A stretch of 64,000 bases of DNA from Salipiger mangrovisoli (GTDB lineage: Bacteria > Pseudomonadota > Alphaproteobacteria > Rhodobacterales > Rhodobacteraceae), in assembly GCF_015223355.1 (NCBI RefSeq), contig NZ_JADFFK010000004.1, positions 124,001 through 188,000 on the forward strand, written 5' to 3'. Positions 44,502-53,315 of the stretch are shown here, in pieces. The notes under the pieces were generated by a model that made no database searches, was not told where the DNA came from, and saw nothing but the letters and a program-made list of their open reading frames with translations. Position 1 is the stretch's first letter, and each line of letters starts with the position of its first letter. The translations under genes and the position numbers were made by a program.

Positions 44502-45050
44502 ATGCTTGCTCCGATTGAGACCGCCGTGGCGCGGATCAGTATGATATTGGGTGGCTTCGTGCTGCTGGCGATGATGCTGCAGGTCGTGGTGGACGTCTTC
44601 ATGCGCGCCTTTCTCGGCGCCGGCTTCCCCGCCACCGCCGATCTCGTCGGCAAGTACTACATGGTCGCGGTCAGCGTCCTGCCCCTCGCGCTGACCGAAC
44701 TGAAGCGCCGCCATATCGAGGCGACGGTCTTCACCCAGACCTTGACCGGCACTCCGCTGAAACTGGTCCAGCTGCTCGGCTTCGGCATCTTTGCGGCGGT
44801 GCTTGCCGTGCTGACCTACGGCTCCAGCCTCGAAGCGCTCCGCCAGATGTCGCGCGGCGCCTACATCGAGGCCGGCACCCTGCGCTTCGTCACCTGGCCG
44901 AGCTACTGGATCCTGCCGATTTCCTTCGCCCTTGCCCTGCTGATCATGGCGATACGCATCCTCGAGGTGCTGACCGGCCGCTTCGGCGAACATGACCACG
45001 ATCCCGTCGGCGCACTTGAAGACATGTCCAATTCCGGGGAGACCCTCTGA
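44502..45050 (+). CDS. TRAP transporter small permease (DctQ)
   Basis: 182 residues, four membrane segments, in the DctQ family (MLQVVVDVFMRAFLGAGFPATADLVGKYYMVAVSVLPLALTEL and RRHIEATVF split). Forms the membrane unit with the large permease. Its stop overlaps the next start (TGATG). GGAGGA lies seven bases before the ATG. Confidence 0.93.
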   Translation: MLAPIETAVARISMILGGFVLLAMMLQVVVDVFMRAFLGAGFPATADLVGKYYMVAVSVLPLALTELKRRHIEATVFTQTLTGTPLKLVQLLGFGIFAAVLAVLTYGSSLEALRQMSRGAYIEAGTLRFVTWPSYWILPISFALALLIMAIRILEVLTGRFGEHDHDPVGALEDMSNSGETL

Positions 45051-46330
45051 TGGATCCCGTCACCATCGGCATTCTCGCCCTTGCCGCCCTGCTCATCCTG
45101 ATCGGCCTGCGCGTGCCCATCGCCGCCAGCCTGATCCTCGTCTCCTTCGTCGGCATCTGGGCTGTCGCGGGCATCCGCCCGGCGCTCTCGATGATCTCGA
45201 CCATCCCCTACACCACCTCGGCGAGCTGGACGCTCAGCTCGATCCCGATGTTCCTGCTGATGGGCTACATCGCCTACCACTCCGGCCTCACCCGCGGCCT
45301 CTTCGAGGCGGCGCGGGTCTGGTGGGGCTGGCTGCCCGGCGGGCTGGCCATCGCCTCGCTGGCGGGGGCCTCGGGCTTTGCCGCGGTGTCGGGCTCGTCG
45401 GTTGCCTGCTCCGCCGCCATCGGCCGCATCGCGGTGCCCGAGATGGCGCGGCAGAAATACGACCTGCGCATCGCCACCGGCGCGGTCGCCGCAGGCGGCA
45501 CCATCGGCGCGCTGATCCCGCCGTCGATCATCCTGATCCTCTTCGGCATCCAGGCCGAGACCTCGATCAACGACCTTTTCCTCGGCGGGCTTTTCGTCGG
45601 CCTCGCGTCGCTCGCCTTCTACATCTGCGCCGTTCTGGTTGTCTGGCTGCGCAACCCCGCAAGCCTGCCGCGCGCCGAGCCCTACACCATGGGCGATCGC
45701 TGGAAGAAGACCGCCGAGATCTGGCCGGTGCTGCTGCTCATCGGCGCGGTGTTCGGCGGGCTCTTCTCCGGCTTCTTCACCGCCACCGAGGCGGGGGCCT
45801 TCGGCAGCTTCGTCGCGCTGCTGCTCGGCATCGCCCGCCGCTCGCTGAGCTGGGCCGACTTCAAGGAAAGCATCGTCGACACGCTGCTCTCCTCGGGCGC
45901 GCTCTTCATCATCGCCATCGGCGCCAACCTCTTCACCCGGCTCGTCGCCATGTCGGGCCTCTCGATGCAGATGGGCATGTTCGTCGAGGGGCTCGGCCTC
46001 GGCACCTTCGCGCTGCTGCTGGTGATCGTGCTGATCTACCTGATCCTCGGCATGTTTCTCGAGCCGATCGGCGCGCTGCTGCTGACCCTGCCGCTCTTCC
46101 TGCCGATCCTTGCCCAGCACGGCGTCGACAAACTGTGGTTCGGCCTGCTGGTCGCCAAGCTGCTGGAGATCGGCATGATCACGCCGCCGGTGGGGCTCAA
46201 CGTCTTCGTCATCCACTCCGTCGCCCGCGACTACGTGCGGCTGGAGCAGGTCTTCGCGGGGATCGTGCCCTTCATCCTCGCCGACCTCGTGCTGGTCGGC
46301 GGCCTGCTCGCCGTGCGCGGCTTCTTCTGA
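45050..46330 (+). CDS. TRAP transporter large permease (DctM)
   Basis: 426 residues, twelve to thirteen membrane segments, DctM family: LRVPIAASLILVSFVG, SSVACSAAIGRIAVPEM, AAGGTIGALIPPSIILILFG and MFLEPIGALLLTLPLFLPI. Completes a sodium-driven TRAP importer with the two preceding proteins. Confidence 0.95.
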   Translation: MDPVTIGILALAALLILIGLRVPIAASLILVSFVGIWAVAGIRPALSMISTIPYTTSASWTLSSIPMFLLMGYIAYHSGLTRGLFEAARVWWGWLPGGLAIASLAGASGFAAVSGSSVACSAAIGRIAVPEMARQKYDLRIATGAVAAGGTIGALIPPSIILILFGIQAETSINDLFLGGLFVGLASLAFYICAVLVVWLRNPASLPRAEPYTMGDRWKKTAEIWPVLLLIGAVFGGLFSGFFTATEAGAFGSFVALLLGIARRSLSWADFKESIVDTLLSSGALFIIAIGANLFTRLVAMSGLSMQMGMFVEGLGLGTFALLLVIVLIYLILGMFLEPIGALLLTLPLFLPILAQHGVDKLWFGLLVAKLLEIGMITPPVGLNVFVIHSVARDYVRLEQVFAGIVPFILADLVLVGGLLAVRGFF

Positions 46331-46340
46331 GGATTTCCCC

Positions 46341-47105
46341 ATGGACATCAATGGAACCATCGCCCTCGTCACCGGTGCCGGAAGCGGCCTCGGCGAGGCC
46401 ACCGCGCGGCGGCTGGCGGCGGCGGGCGCAAAGGTCGCGGTGCTGGACCTCTCGGCCGAGGCCGCGCAGCGGGTGGCAGGCGAGATCGGCGGGCTCGCCG
46501 TGGCGGTCGACGTTTCGGACGCTGCTGCCGTGGAAAGTGCGTTCGCCGAGGTCACCGAGAAACTCGGCACCCCCCGCATTGCGGTCAACTGCGCCGGCAT
46601 CGGCACCGCCACCCGCATCCTCCCGCGCGATGGCGCGCTGCCCATCGAGGCCTTCGAGCGCACGCTGAAGGTCAACACGCTCGGCAGTTACATCGTGCTC
46701 AGCCACGCCGCCCGCGCCATGTCGGCGCTGGAGCCCGTCGATGCGGACGGCGCGCGGGGGATCATCCTCAACACCGCGTCCGTCGCCTATCAGGACGGGC
46801 AGATCGGACAGGCCGCCTATGCCGCCTCGAAGGGCGGGATCGCCTCGCTCACCCTGCCCGCCGCGCGTGAATTGGCCCGCTTCGGCATCCGCGTGATGAC
46901 CATTGCGCCGGGTCTCTTCGAGACCGCCATGAGCGCCGGATTGCCGCCCGAGGCACGCGCCGCGCTGGAGGCTGGCCTGCCCTTCCCCTCGCGCATGGGC
47001 AGACCCGACGAATTCGCCCTGCTGGTGCAGCAGATCATCCAGAACCCGCTGCTGAACGGCGAGGTGATCCGCCTCGACAGCGCCGTCCGGCTCGCCCCGA
47101 AATGA
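46341..47105 (+). CDS. SDR-family 3-hydroxyacyl-CoA dehydrogenase type II-like
   Basis: 254 residues. NAD-binding TGAGSGLG (11-18), NAG as NCAG, and catalytic Y160-xxx-K164 in YAASK. The HSD10-type features (NTASVAYQDGQIGQAAYAASKGG, ARFGIRVMTIAPGLFETAM) suggest oxidation of a 3-hydroxyacyl-CoA to the 3-ketoacyl-CoA, fitting side-chain beta-oxidation after hydration of feruloyl-CoA. Confidence 0.9.
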   Translation: MDINGTIALVTGAGSGLGEATARRLAAAGAKVAVLDLSAEAAQRVAGEIGGLAVAVDVSDAAAVESAFAEVTEKLGTPRIAVNCAGIGTATRILPRDGALPIEAFERTLKVNTLGSYIVLSHAARAMSALEPVDADGARGIILNTASVAYQDGQIGQAAYAASKGGIASLTLPAARELARFGIRVMTIAPGLFETAMSAGLPPEARAALEAGLPFPSRMGRPDEFALLVQQIIQNPLLNGEVIRLDSAVRLAPK

Positions 47106-47137
47106 CCGCCCGCCCCAAGACCCCGAAGGAGACTGCC

Positions 47138-47911
47138 ATGTCCGACCACGCCAAGTACCTGACCACCGAGGTGGACGGCCAGATCGCCACCCTCACCATG
47201 ATCCGCACCGACAAGCGCAATGCCATGAGCGACGGGCTGATCGCGGCGCTGGAGAACGCCTATGTGACCCTGCCCAAGGAGGTGCGCGTGGTGATCCTGA
47301 CCGGCGCGGGCGGGCATTTCTGCTCGGGGCTGGACCTGTCGGAACATGTCTCGCGCAGCGCCGAGGATGGCGTCTACCACTCGCGCAACTGGCACCGGGT
47401 GATGGAGATGATCCAGTTCGGCGGCAAGGTGACGATCTCGGCCATGGAGGGCGCGGTGATCGGTGGCGGGCTGGAGCTGGCGGCCTCGACCCATGTGCGC
47501 ATCGCCGAGCCTTCGGTGATCTTCCAGCTGCCCGAGGGGCGGCGCGGCATCTTCGTCGGCGGCGGCGCCTCGGTGCGCGTGGGCCGTATCCTCGGGGCGG
47601 ATCGCATGGTCGAGATGATGCTCACGGGGCGCAAATACGGTGCCGAGGACGGGCTGCGGCTGGGGCTGACCCATTACAGCGTCGAGGCGGGTGAGGCGCT
47701 GCCGCTGGCCCGCAAGCTGGCCGAGCAGATCGCCGGGAATGCGCCCATGTCCAATTACTTCATGGTGCAGGCCCTGAGCCGGATCAACGACATGTCGCGC
47801 AGCGATGGCCTATTCACCGAGAGCCTCTGCGCCGCGCTGGTGCAGACCACCCCGGACGCAGAAGAGGGGCTCAACGCCTTCCTCGAAAAGCGCGCGCCCG
47901 TGTTCCGCTGA
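47138..47911 (+). CDS. Enoyl-CoA hydratase/isomerase (crotonase) family protein
   Basis: 257 residues. Oxyanion-hole segments HFCSGLDL and GAVIGGGLEL, active-site region around QLPEGRRGIFVGGGASVRV. Likely hydrates the side-chain double bond of a hydroxycinnamoyl-CoA; it could instead be a hydratase/aldolase producing an aldehyde plus acetyl-CoA. The presence of an SDR favours hydration only (inference). AAGGAGAC precedes ATG 47138; an earlier start at 47102 overlaps the SDR stop region and is less likely. Confidence 0.9.
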   Translation: MSDHAKYLTTEVDGQIATLTMIRTDKRNAMSDGLIAALENAYVTLPKEVRVVILTGAGGHFCSGLDLSEHVSRSAEDGVYHSRNWHRVMEMIQFGGKVTISAMEGAVIGGGLELAASTHVRIAEPSVIFQLPEGRRGIFVGGGASVRVGRILGADRMVEMMLTGRKYGAEDGLRLGLTHYSVEAGEALPLARKLAEQIAGNAPMSNYFMVQALSRINDMSRSDGLFTESLCAALVQTTPDAEEGLNAFLEKRAPVFR

Positions 47912-47932
47912 ACCGAACCGGAGGGAGGAGGA

Positions 47933-49807
47933 ATGGACATGAAACTCATCGAACCGGCGCCGACAGGCCATGAGGCCCGCGCGGCATGGGCCCGCCAACA
48001 CACGCTGAACCGCTACGTGCCGCACAAGGTGCTCCGCGAGGACCGCGAGGATGGCACCATCCTGCTGCGCTCGGGCTACGATCTGCCCGTGGCGGTGCCC
48101 AACACCGGCGCGTGGCTTCATCGCTGGGCAGCGGAGGCCCCCTATCGCGTCGCCGTCTCGGAGCGCCCCACCGAGGGCCCCGGCTGGCGCAACGTGACCT
48201 ATCAGGAGCTGCTTCAACAGGTGCGCGCCATCGCCTCGGCGCTGCTGGCACGCGGGCTAGATAAGGGCGACACCATCGCCATGCTCTCGGGCAACGGGCT
48301 CGATCACCTGCTGGTCTCGCTGGCGGCGCAATACATCGGCGTGCCGGTGGTGCCGCTGGCCGAGCAGTACTCGCTGATCCCCGAGGCCCACGGGCGGCTG
48401 ATCTACGTACTCGACAAGGTCACCCCCAAGATCGCCTTCGTCGATGACGCGACGCGCTATGCCTCCGCCCTTGCCCTGCCGCAGCTCGCGGACGTCGAGG
48501 TCGTCGCCGCGCGTGGCGAGGCCGGGCGTCCGGTCACGACCATGGCCGAACTGCTGGCCACCGGGGAAAGCCCCAAGCTCGACGCGGTGCACGCGACCGT
48601 CGGCCCGGACACGCTGGCGAAGATCCTCTTCACCTCCGGCTCCAGTTCCGATCCCAAGGGCGTGTTGACCACGCACCGGATGATGTGCGTCAACCAGGTG
48701 CAGATGCAGGTCGCCCTGCCCTTCCTGATGGACCACGCGCCGCGCATCACCGACTGGCTGCCGTGGAACCACGTCTTCGGCGGCTCGCACAACGTGAACA
48801 TGATGCTCGCGCACGGCGGCACGCTGACCATCGACAGCGGCAAGCCCACCGGCAAGGGCTTCGAGACCACGCTGAAGAACCGCACAGACCGGCCCGGCAC
48901 GCTGGCCTTCAACGTGCCGGTCGGCTGGAACATGCTGGTCGGCGCGATCAAGGACGACCCGGCGCTGCAGCAGCATCTCTTCAAGGACCAGCAGCTGCTG
49001 TTCTACGCAGGGGCCTCGCTGCCGCAGGACGTCTGGGAGGCGCTCGAGCAGTTCTGCATCCACGCCCGCGGCGGGCTGCCGATGATGATCTCGAGCTGGG
49101 GCCTGACCGAGACCGCCCCCGCCTGCCTGATGGTGCACGAGCCCATCGGCCGCTCGGGCGTGATCGGCGTGCCGCTTCCGGGTGTCGAGGTGAAGCTGAT
49201 CCCCGACGAGGACATGCGCTGCGAGGTCCGGGTGAAGGGCCCCAACGTGATGGAAGGCTACTTCAACGACCCCGCGAAGACCGCCGAGGCCTTCGATGAG
49301 GAGGGCTTCTTCATCACCGGCGACGCGGTGCGCTTCGTCGATCCCGAGGACGCCAACCGCGGGCTGGTGTTCGACGGCCGCGTCTCGGAGGACTTCAAGC
49401 TCGACACCGGCACATGGGTGCAGGCGGGCAACCTGCGCATGGCCGCGCTGAAGGAGCTGGCCGGGATCGCGCAGGACGTGGTGATCTGTGGGCACGATCG
49501 CGGCGAGGTCGGGCTCTTCATCTTCCCCGTCCCCGGTGCCGCCAAACCCGGCGAGGAGACCCAGGGCGCCATCACCGACGCCGAGCTGATGACCAAGATC
49601 GAGCTGCGCCTGCGCGAGATGAACGCCCATGTCACCGGCTCTGCCAAGCGCATTACCCGTGCGCTGGTGCTGGCCGAAGCGCCCTCGCTCGAACACCACG
49701 AGATCACCGACAAGGGCTCGCTCAACATCAAGAAGATCCTGACCCGCCGCGCCGACCTGCTCGAGCGGCTCTACGACAACGAAGATCCGGCGCTGATCCG
49801 CGTCTGA
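47933..49807 (+). CDS. Feruloyl-CoA synthetase-like acyl-CoA ligase
   Basis: 624 residues of the AMP-forming synthetase family. AMP-binding motif FTSGSSSDPKG near 233, GLTETAP near 397, and the later YFNDPAKTAEAFDEEGFFITGD; the C-terminal lysine segment KGSLNIKKIL near 600. It matches feruloyl-CoA synthases in its long N-terminal region (NRYVPHKVLREDREDGTILLRSG split). It activates ferulate or related hydroxycinnamates with CoA and ATP. GGAGGAGGA ribosome site directly upstream. Confidence 0.88.
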   Translation: MDMKLIEPAPTGHEARAAWARQHTLNRYVPHKVLREDREDGTILLRSGYDLPVAVPNTGAWLHRWAAEAPYRVAVSERPTEGPGWRNVTYQELLQQVRAIASALLARGLDKGDTIAMLSGNGLDHLLVSLAAQYIGVPVVPLAEQYSLIPEAHGRLIYVLDKVTPKIAFVDDATRYASALALPQLADVEVVAARGEAGRPVTTMAELLATGESPKLDAVHATVGPDTLAKILFTSGSSSDPKGVLTTHRMMCVNQVQMQVALPFLMDHAPRITDWLPWNHVFGGSHNVNMMLAHGGTLTIDSGKPTGKGFETTLKNRTDRPGTLAFNVPVGWNMLVGAIKDDPALQQHLFKDQQLLFYAGASLPQDVWEALEQFCIHARGGLPMMISSWGLTETAPACLMVHEPIGRSGVIGVPLPGVEVKLIPDEDMRCEVRVKGPNVMEGYFNDPAKTAEAFDEEGFFITGDAVRFVDPEDANRGLVFDGRVSEDFKLDTGTWVQAGNLRMAALKELAGIAQDVVICGHDRGEVGLFIFPVPGAAKPGEETQGAITDAELMTKIELRLREMNAHVTGSAKRITRALVLAEAPSLEHHEITDKGSLNIKKILTRRADLLERLYDNEDPALIRV

Positions 49808-49817
49808 GGAGGCATCC

Positions 49818-50693
49818 ATGATCGACTTCGCCAAGATCCGCGCGATCGACTTCCACACCCACGCCGAGGAAGCCTGCGGCTGTCATACCGACGACGGCTA
49901 CGACGAACTGCAGTCGACGATGGCCAAGTACTTCGGCGCGCCCTGGGCGCATCCGCCGACCATCGACGAGACCGCCGCGCATTACCGGCAGATGAACATC
50001 GCCGCGGTGATCTTCCCCGTCGACAGCGAGCGCGAGACCGGCTACCGGCGCTACGACAACTACGAGGTCGCCGACGCCTGCGCCAAGAACAACGACATCC
50101 TCATACCCTTCGCTTCGATCGACCCCGCCAAGGGCAAGCTCGGCGCGCGCGAGGCGCGGGACCTGGTGCAGAACCACGGCATCAAGGGCTTCAAGTTCCA
50201 CCCCACGATGCAGGGCTTCTATCCCAACGATCGCATGGCCTATCCGCTCTACGAGGCGATTGCCGAGGCCGGGGTGCCGGCGCTCTTCCACACCGGGCAG
50301 ACCGGCGTCGGCTCGGGCATGCGCGGTGGCAACGGCATGCGGCTGAAATACTCGAACCCGATGTACATGGATGATCTGGCGGTGGATTTCCCCGACATGC
50401 CGATCATCCTGGCGCATCCCTCCTTCCCCTGGCAGGAAGAGGCGCTTTCGGTCGCGCAGCACAAGCCCAACGTCTACATCGACCTCTCGGGCTGGTCGCC
50501 GAAGTACTTCCCGAAGATCCTCGTGCAATACGCCAACTCGATCCTGAAGAAGAAGATGCTCTTCGGATCGGACTGGCCGATGATCGCCCCCGAGAAATGG
50601 CTCGACGCCTTCGACAAGGCCGAGTTCAAGGACGAGGTGCGCCCGCTGATCCTCAAGGAAAACGCGATGCGCCTGCTGGGCATCCCGACCTGA
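49818..50693 (+). CDS. Amidohydrolase 2 family metal-dependent hydrolase/decarboxylase
   Basis: 291 residues. HxH metal motif at H13-x-H15 (IDFHTHAEE), then a histidine in FHTGQTG, LAHPSFPW, and the catalytic GSDWP aspartate. The family (ACMSD, gamma-resorcylate decarboxylase, LigI-like) decarboxylates or hydrolyses aromatic acids. Its position between the CoA ligase and the acyl-CoA dehydrogenase ties it to hydroxycinnamate degradation; the reaction is unknown. Confidence 0.85.
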   Translation: MIDFAKIRAIDFHTHAEEACGCHTDDGYDELQSTMAKYFGAPWAHPPTIDETAAHYRQMNIAAVIFPVDSERETGYRRYDNYEVADACAKNNDILIPFASIDPAKGKLGAREARDLVQNHGIKGFKFHPTMQGFYPNDRMAYPLYEAIAEAGVPALFHTGQTGVGSGMRGGNGMRLKYSNPMYMDDLAVDFPDMPIILAHPSFPWQEEALSVAQHKPNVYIDLSGWSPKYFPKILVQYANSILKKKMLFGSDWPMIAPEKWLDAFDKAEFKDEVRPLILKENAMRLLGIPT

Positions 50694-50804
50694 CCCACTC
50701 CCGCGCGCTCCGGCGCGCGGACTTCCCTCCTTCACGCGTGGAGCCGCAGCAGGCTCCGCGGCAGCGCTCCCGCGCCGCCAAGCCCCCCGCGAGCCGAGGC
50801 ACAG

Positions 50805-52292
50805 ATGATCCCTTTCCAGGCCCCCACCGACGAGATTTTCCGCAGCCTGCGTCTCTTTGCCGGGGACGCCCCCGGGTGGGATGCCGAGCTGTCGCTGGAG
50901 ATCACCCAGCATTTTGCCGCCTTCGCCGAGGGCGTGCTTGCGCCGCTCAACGCGCCTGGCGACCGGCAGGGCTGTCGGCTCGAGAACGGCCGGGTGCGGA
51001 TGCCCGAGGGCTTCGGCGCGGCCTATGCCGAGCTCGCCGAGAGTGGCTGGCAGGGGCTCACCGCCCCCGAGGCCTTTGGCGGACAGGCGCTCGATCACCT
51101 GACGGCGGCGGCTGTGTCGGAGATCTTCTCGGGGGCCAACCACGCGCTGCAAATGGTGACCGGTCTGGTGCCCGGCGCGATCTCGACCCTGCTCGCCCAC
51201 GGCACGCCCGAGCAGCAGGCCGCCTATATCCCGCGCCTCACGTCGGGCGATTGGCTCTCGACCATGTGCCTGACCGAGGCCGGGGCGGGGTCGGACCTTT
51301 CGCGCATCCGCTGCAAGGCGACGCGGGTGGGGGACGCGTGGAAGATCGAGGGGCAGAAGATCTTCATCTCGGGCGGCGACCAGGACATGTCGCAGGGCAT
51401 CCTTCACCTGGTCCTCGCCCGCACCGGCGCGCCCGAGGACGGGGTGAAGGGTCTGTCGCTCTTCCTCTGCACGTCAGATGTCGATGGGCTTCGCAACGCC
51501 ATCACGGTCACGCGGATCGAGGAAAAGCTCGGCCTGCACGCCTCGCCCACCTGCCAGATGGAATTCGACGGCGCGACCGCCGAGCTGATCGGGGTTGAAG
51601 GCCGCGGGCTTTCGGCGATGTTCACCATGATGAACCACGCCCGGCTCGATGTGGCTTTGCAGGGCGTGGCCCACGCCACCCGCGCCTTCGCCATCGCCAG
51701 CGCCTATGCTGGCGAGCGCAAACAGGGCCGCACCCCCGACGGCGATCCCGCGCTGCTGACCGACCATCCCGACGTGGCGCGGATGCTGGAAGAGCAACAG
51801 GACCTCGCCCGCACGGCCCGCGGCATGTGCCATCTCGCACTGGCCGAACTGGAGAAGGCCGAGGCCCCTGCCCTCATCGAGTTCCTCACCCCGCTGTGCA
51901 AGATATATGCCACCGAGGCGGGCATCCGTTCGGCGGACCTCGGCATCCAGATCCTCGGCGGTTACGGCTATCTGGAGGAATACGGCGTTGCGCAGGTCTG
52001 GCGCGATGCGCGGATCACCGCGATCTATGAGGGTGCGAACGGCATCCACGCGCTGACCCTCGCGACACGCGGCCTGAAGCTGGAGGGTGGCGCGGCGATC
52101 GGGCAGTTCGCGGCGCTGCTGACGCGGCTTGGCGGGGATGACCCCGAGCTGGCGGTGGCCTGCGGGGCGTGGCAGACCCGTGCCCGGACCCTCGCCGAGA
52201 CGCCAGAGGTCCGGGCCGCGGCGCATGGCTTTGCGCAGGAGACGGCGGATCTGCTGGCGCGGGCAGTGCGGCTGAGACTCGCGCGCGCCTGA
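50805..52292 (+). CDS. Acyl-CoA dehydrogenase
   Basis: 495 residues. Acyl-CoA dehydrogenase core with GLTAPEAFGGQALDHLT, MCLTEAGAGSDLSRIRCKA, GQKIFISGGDQD, and the closing LGIQILGGYGYLEEYGVAQVWRDARITAIYEGANGIHAL region (the Y-E-G glutamate being the general base type). Shorter than the 590-residue AidB/FadE-like forms. In this operon it may oxidise a dihydro-cinnamoyl (phenylpropanoyl)-CoA so that saturated side chains enter the same path (inference). Confidence 0.9.
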   Translation: MIPFQAPTDEIFRSLRLFAGDAPGWDAELSLEITQHFAAFAEGVLAPLNAPGDRQGCRLENGRVRMPEGFGAAYAELAESGWQGLTAPEAFGGQALDHLTAAAVSEIFSGANHALQMVTGLVPGAISTLLAHGTPEQQAAYIPRLTSGDWLSTMCLTEAGAGSDLSRIRCKATRVGDAWKIEGQKIFISGGDQDMSQGILHLVLARTGAPEDGVKGLSLFLCTSDVDGLRNAITVTRIEEKLGLHASPTCQMEFDGATAELIGVEGRGLSAMFTMMNHARLDVALQGVAHATRAFAIASAYAGERKQGRTPDGDPALLTDHPDVARMLEEQQDLARTARGMCHLALAELEKAEAPALIEFLTPLCKIYATEAGIRSADLGIQILGGYGYLEEYGVAQVWRDARITAIYEGANGIHALTLATRGLKLEGGAAIGQFAALLTRLGGDDPELAVACGAWQTRARTLAETPEVRAAAHGFAQETADLLARAVRLRLARA

Positions 52293-52360
52293 GGACCTCG
52301 CGCCTTGGCAGCGGAGCGCTGCCGCGCTATGGGGGCGGCGAGAAATCCAGAGGCCCGACG

Positions 52361-53299
52361 ATGCAGATCACCCACCTTGTCACCCATTCCGGCGGCTTCC
52401 ACGCCGATGAACTGCTGTCCTCGGTGATCCTCACCCGCCTGTTCCCGGACGCCGAGATCATCCGCACCCGCGATGCCGGCTGGAACGCGCCCGGCGCGGG
52501 CAAGATCATCTACGACGTGGGTCGCGACTATGACCACGCGCGGGGCATCTACGACCACCACCAGAAAGACGCGCCGTTGCGCGAGGATGGGCAGCCCTAC
52601 AGCTCCTTCGGGTTGATCTGGGCGCACTACGGCGCAGACTACCTGCGCGCGTCGGGCGTGCCCGAGGCCGATGTTGCGGGCATTCACGCCAGCTTCGACG
52701 CAGGCTTCGTGCTGCCGGTGGACCTGATGGACAATGGCGCACTCAGCCCCTCCGAGGCCGGGCCGATGCTGTCGGACCTGACGCTGCCGATGCTGCTGGA
52801 AAGCCTCAAGCCGGTTTATGACGACAACGCGCCCGAGGCCGAGGACATGGCCTTTGCGGGCGCGCTGCACATCGCCCGCGCCTTCGTCGAGGCGCAGGTC
52901 CGTCGCAAGGCCGCCAAGCGCCGTGCCGAAGCGCAGGTGATGACCGCCATCGAGACCGCCGGCGCAAGCCGCGTGCTCGAGCTGCCGCAAGGCATGCCCT
53001 TCCGCTCGGCGGTGGTGGCGGCGGGCGCGGATCACCTGCTGTTCGTGGTGCACCCGCGCGGCGAGGACTGGGCGCTCACCGGCATCCGCAAGAATGCCGA
53101 CGGCTTCGATCAGCGCGCCGATCTGCCTGCCGCATGGGCCGGGCTGACCGACGCTGCGCTGGAAGAGGCGAGCGGCGTGCAGGGCGCGAAATTCTGCCAC
53201 AACGGACGGTTCATCGCCGTGGCGGGCAGCCGAGAGGCAATCCTCGCGATGGCAGAGCTTGCCGTACGCGAGGCCGAAGCCGTGGCCGGCGCGGCCTGA
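52361..53299 (+). CDS. MYG1 family protein (DHH-superfamily-like nuclease)
   Basis: 312 residues. The family opens with LVTHSGGFHADELLSSVIL and carries DVGRDYDHARGIYDHHQKD (DHH-type metal motif), then a C-terminal region with FCHNGRFIAVAGSREA. MYG1 in eukaryotes is a 3'-5' RNA exonuclease; the bacterial role is not settled. 68 bases after the acyl-CoA dehydrogenase but without functional connection to it. Confidence 0.9.
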   Translation: MQITHLVTHSGGFHADELLSSVILTRLFPDAEIIRTRDAGWNAPGAGKIIYDVGRDYDHARGIYDHHQKDAPLREDGQPYSSFGLIWAHYGADYLRASGVPEADVAGIHASFDAGFVLPVDLMDNGALSPSEAGPMLSDLTLPMLLESLKPVYDDNAPEAEDMAFAGALHIARAFVEAQVRRKAAKRRAEAQVMTAIETAGASRVLELPQGMPFRSAVVAAGADHLLFVVHPRGEDWALTGIRKNADGFDQRADLPAAWAGLTDAALEEASGVQGAKFCHNGRFIAVAGSREAILAMAELAVREAEAVAGAA

Positions 53300-53315
53300 G
53301 CCGCGCCCGCGAAGA

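Noticed and set aside
44903-46678. 591-codon open frame opposite the TRAP permease
   Set aside because: Low-complexity charged residues (E/Q/H/D) are the antisense of membrane-protein codons.
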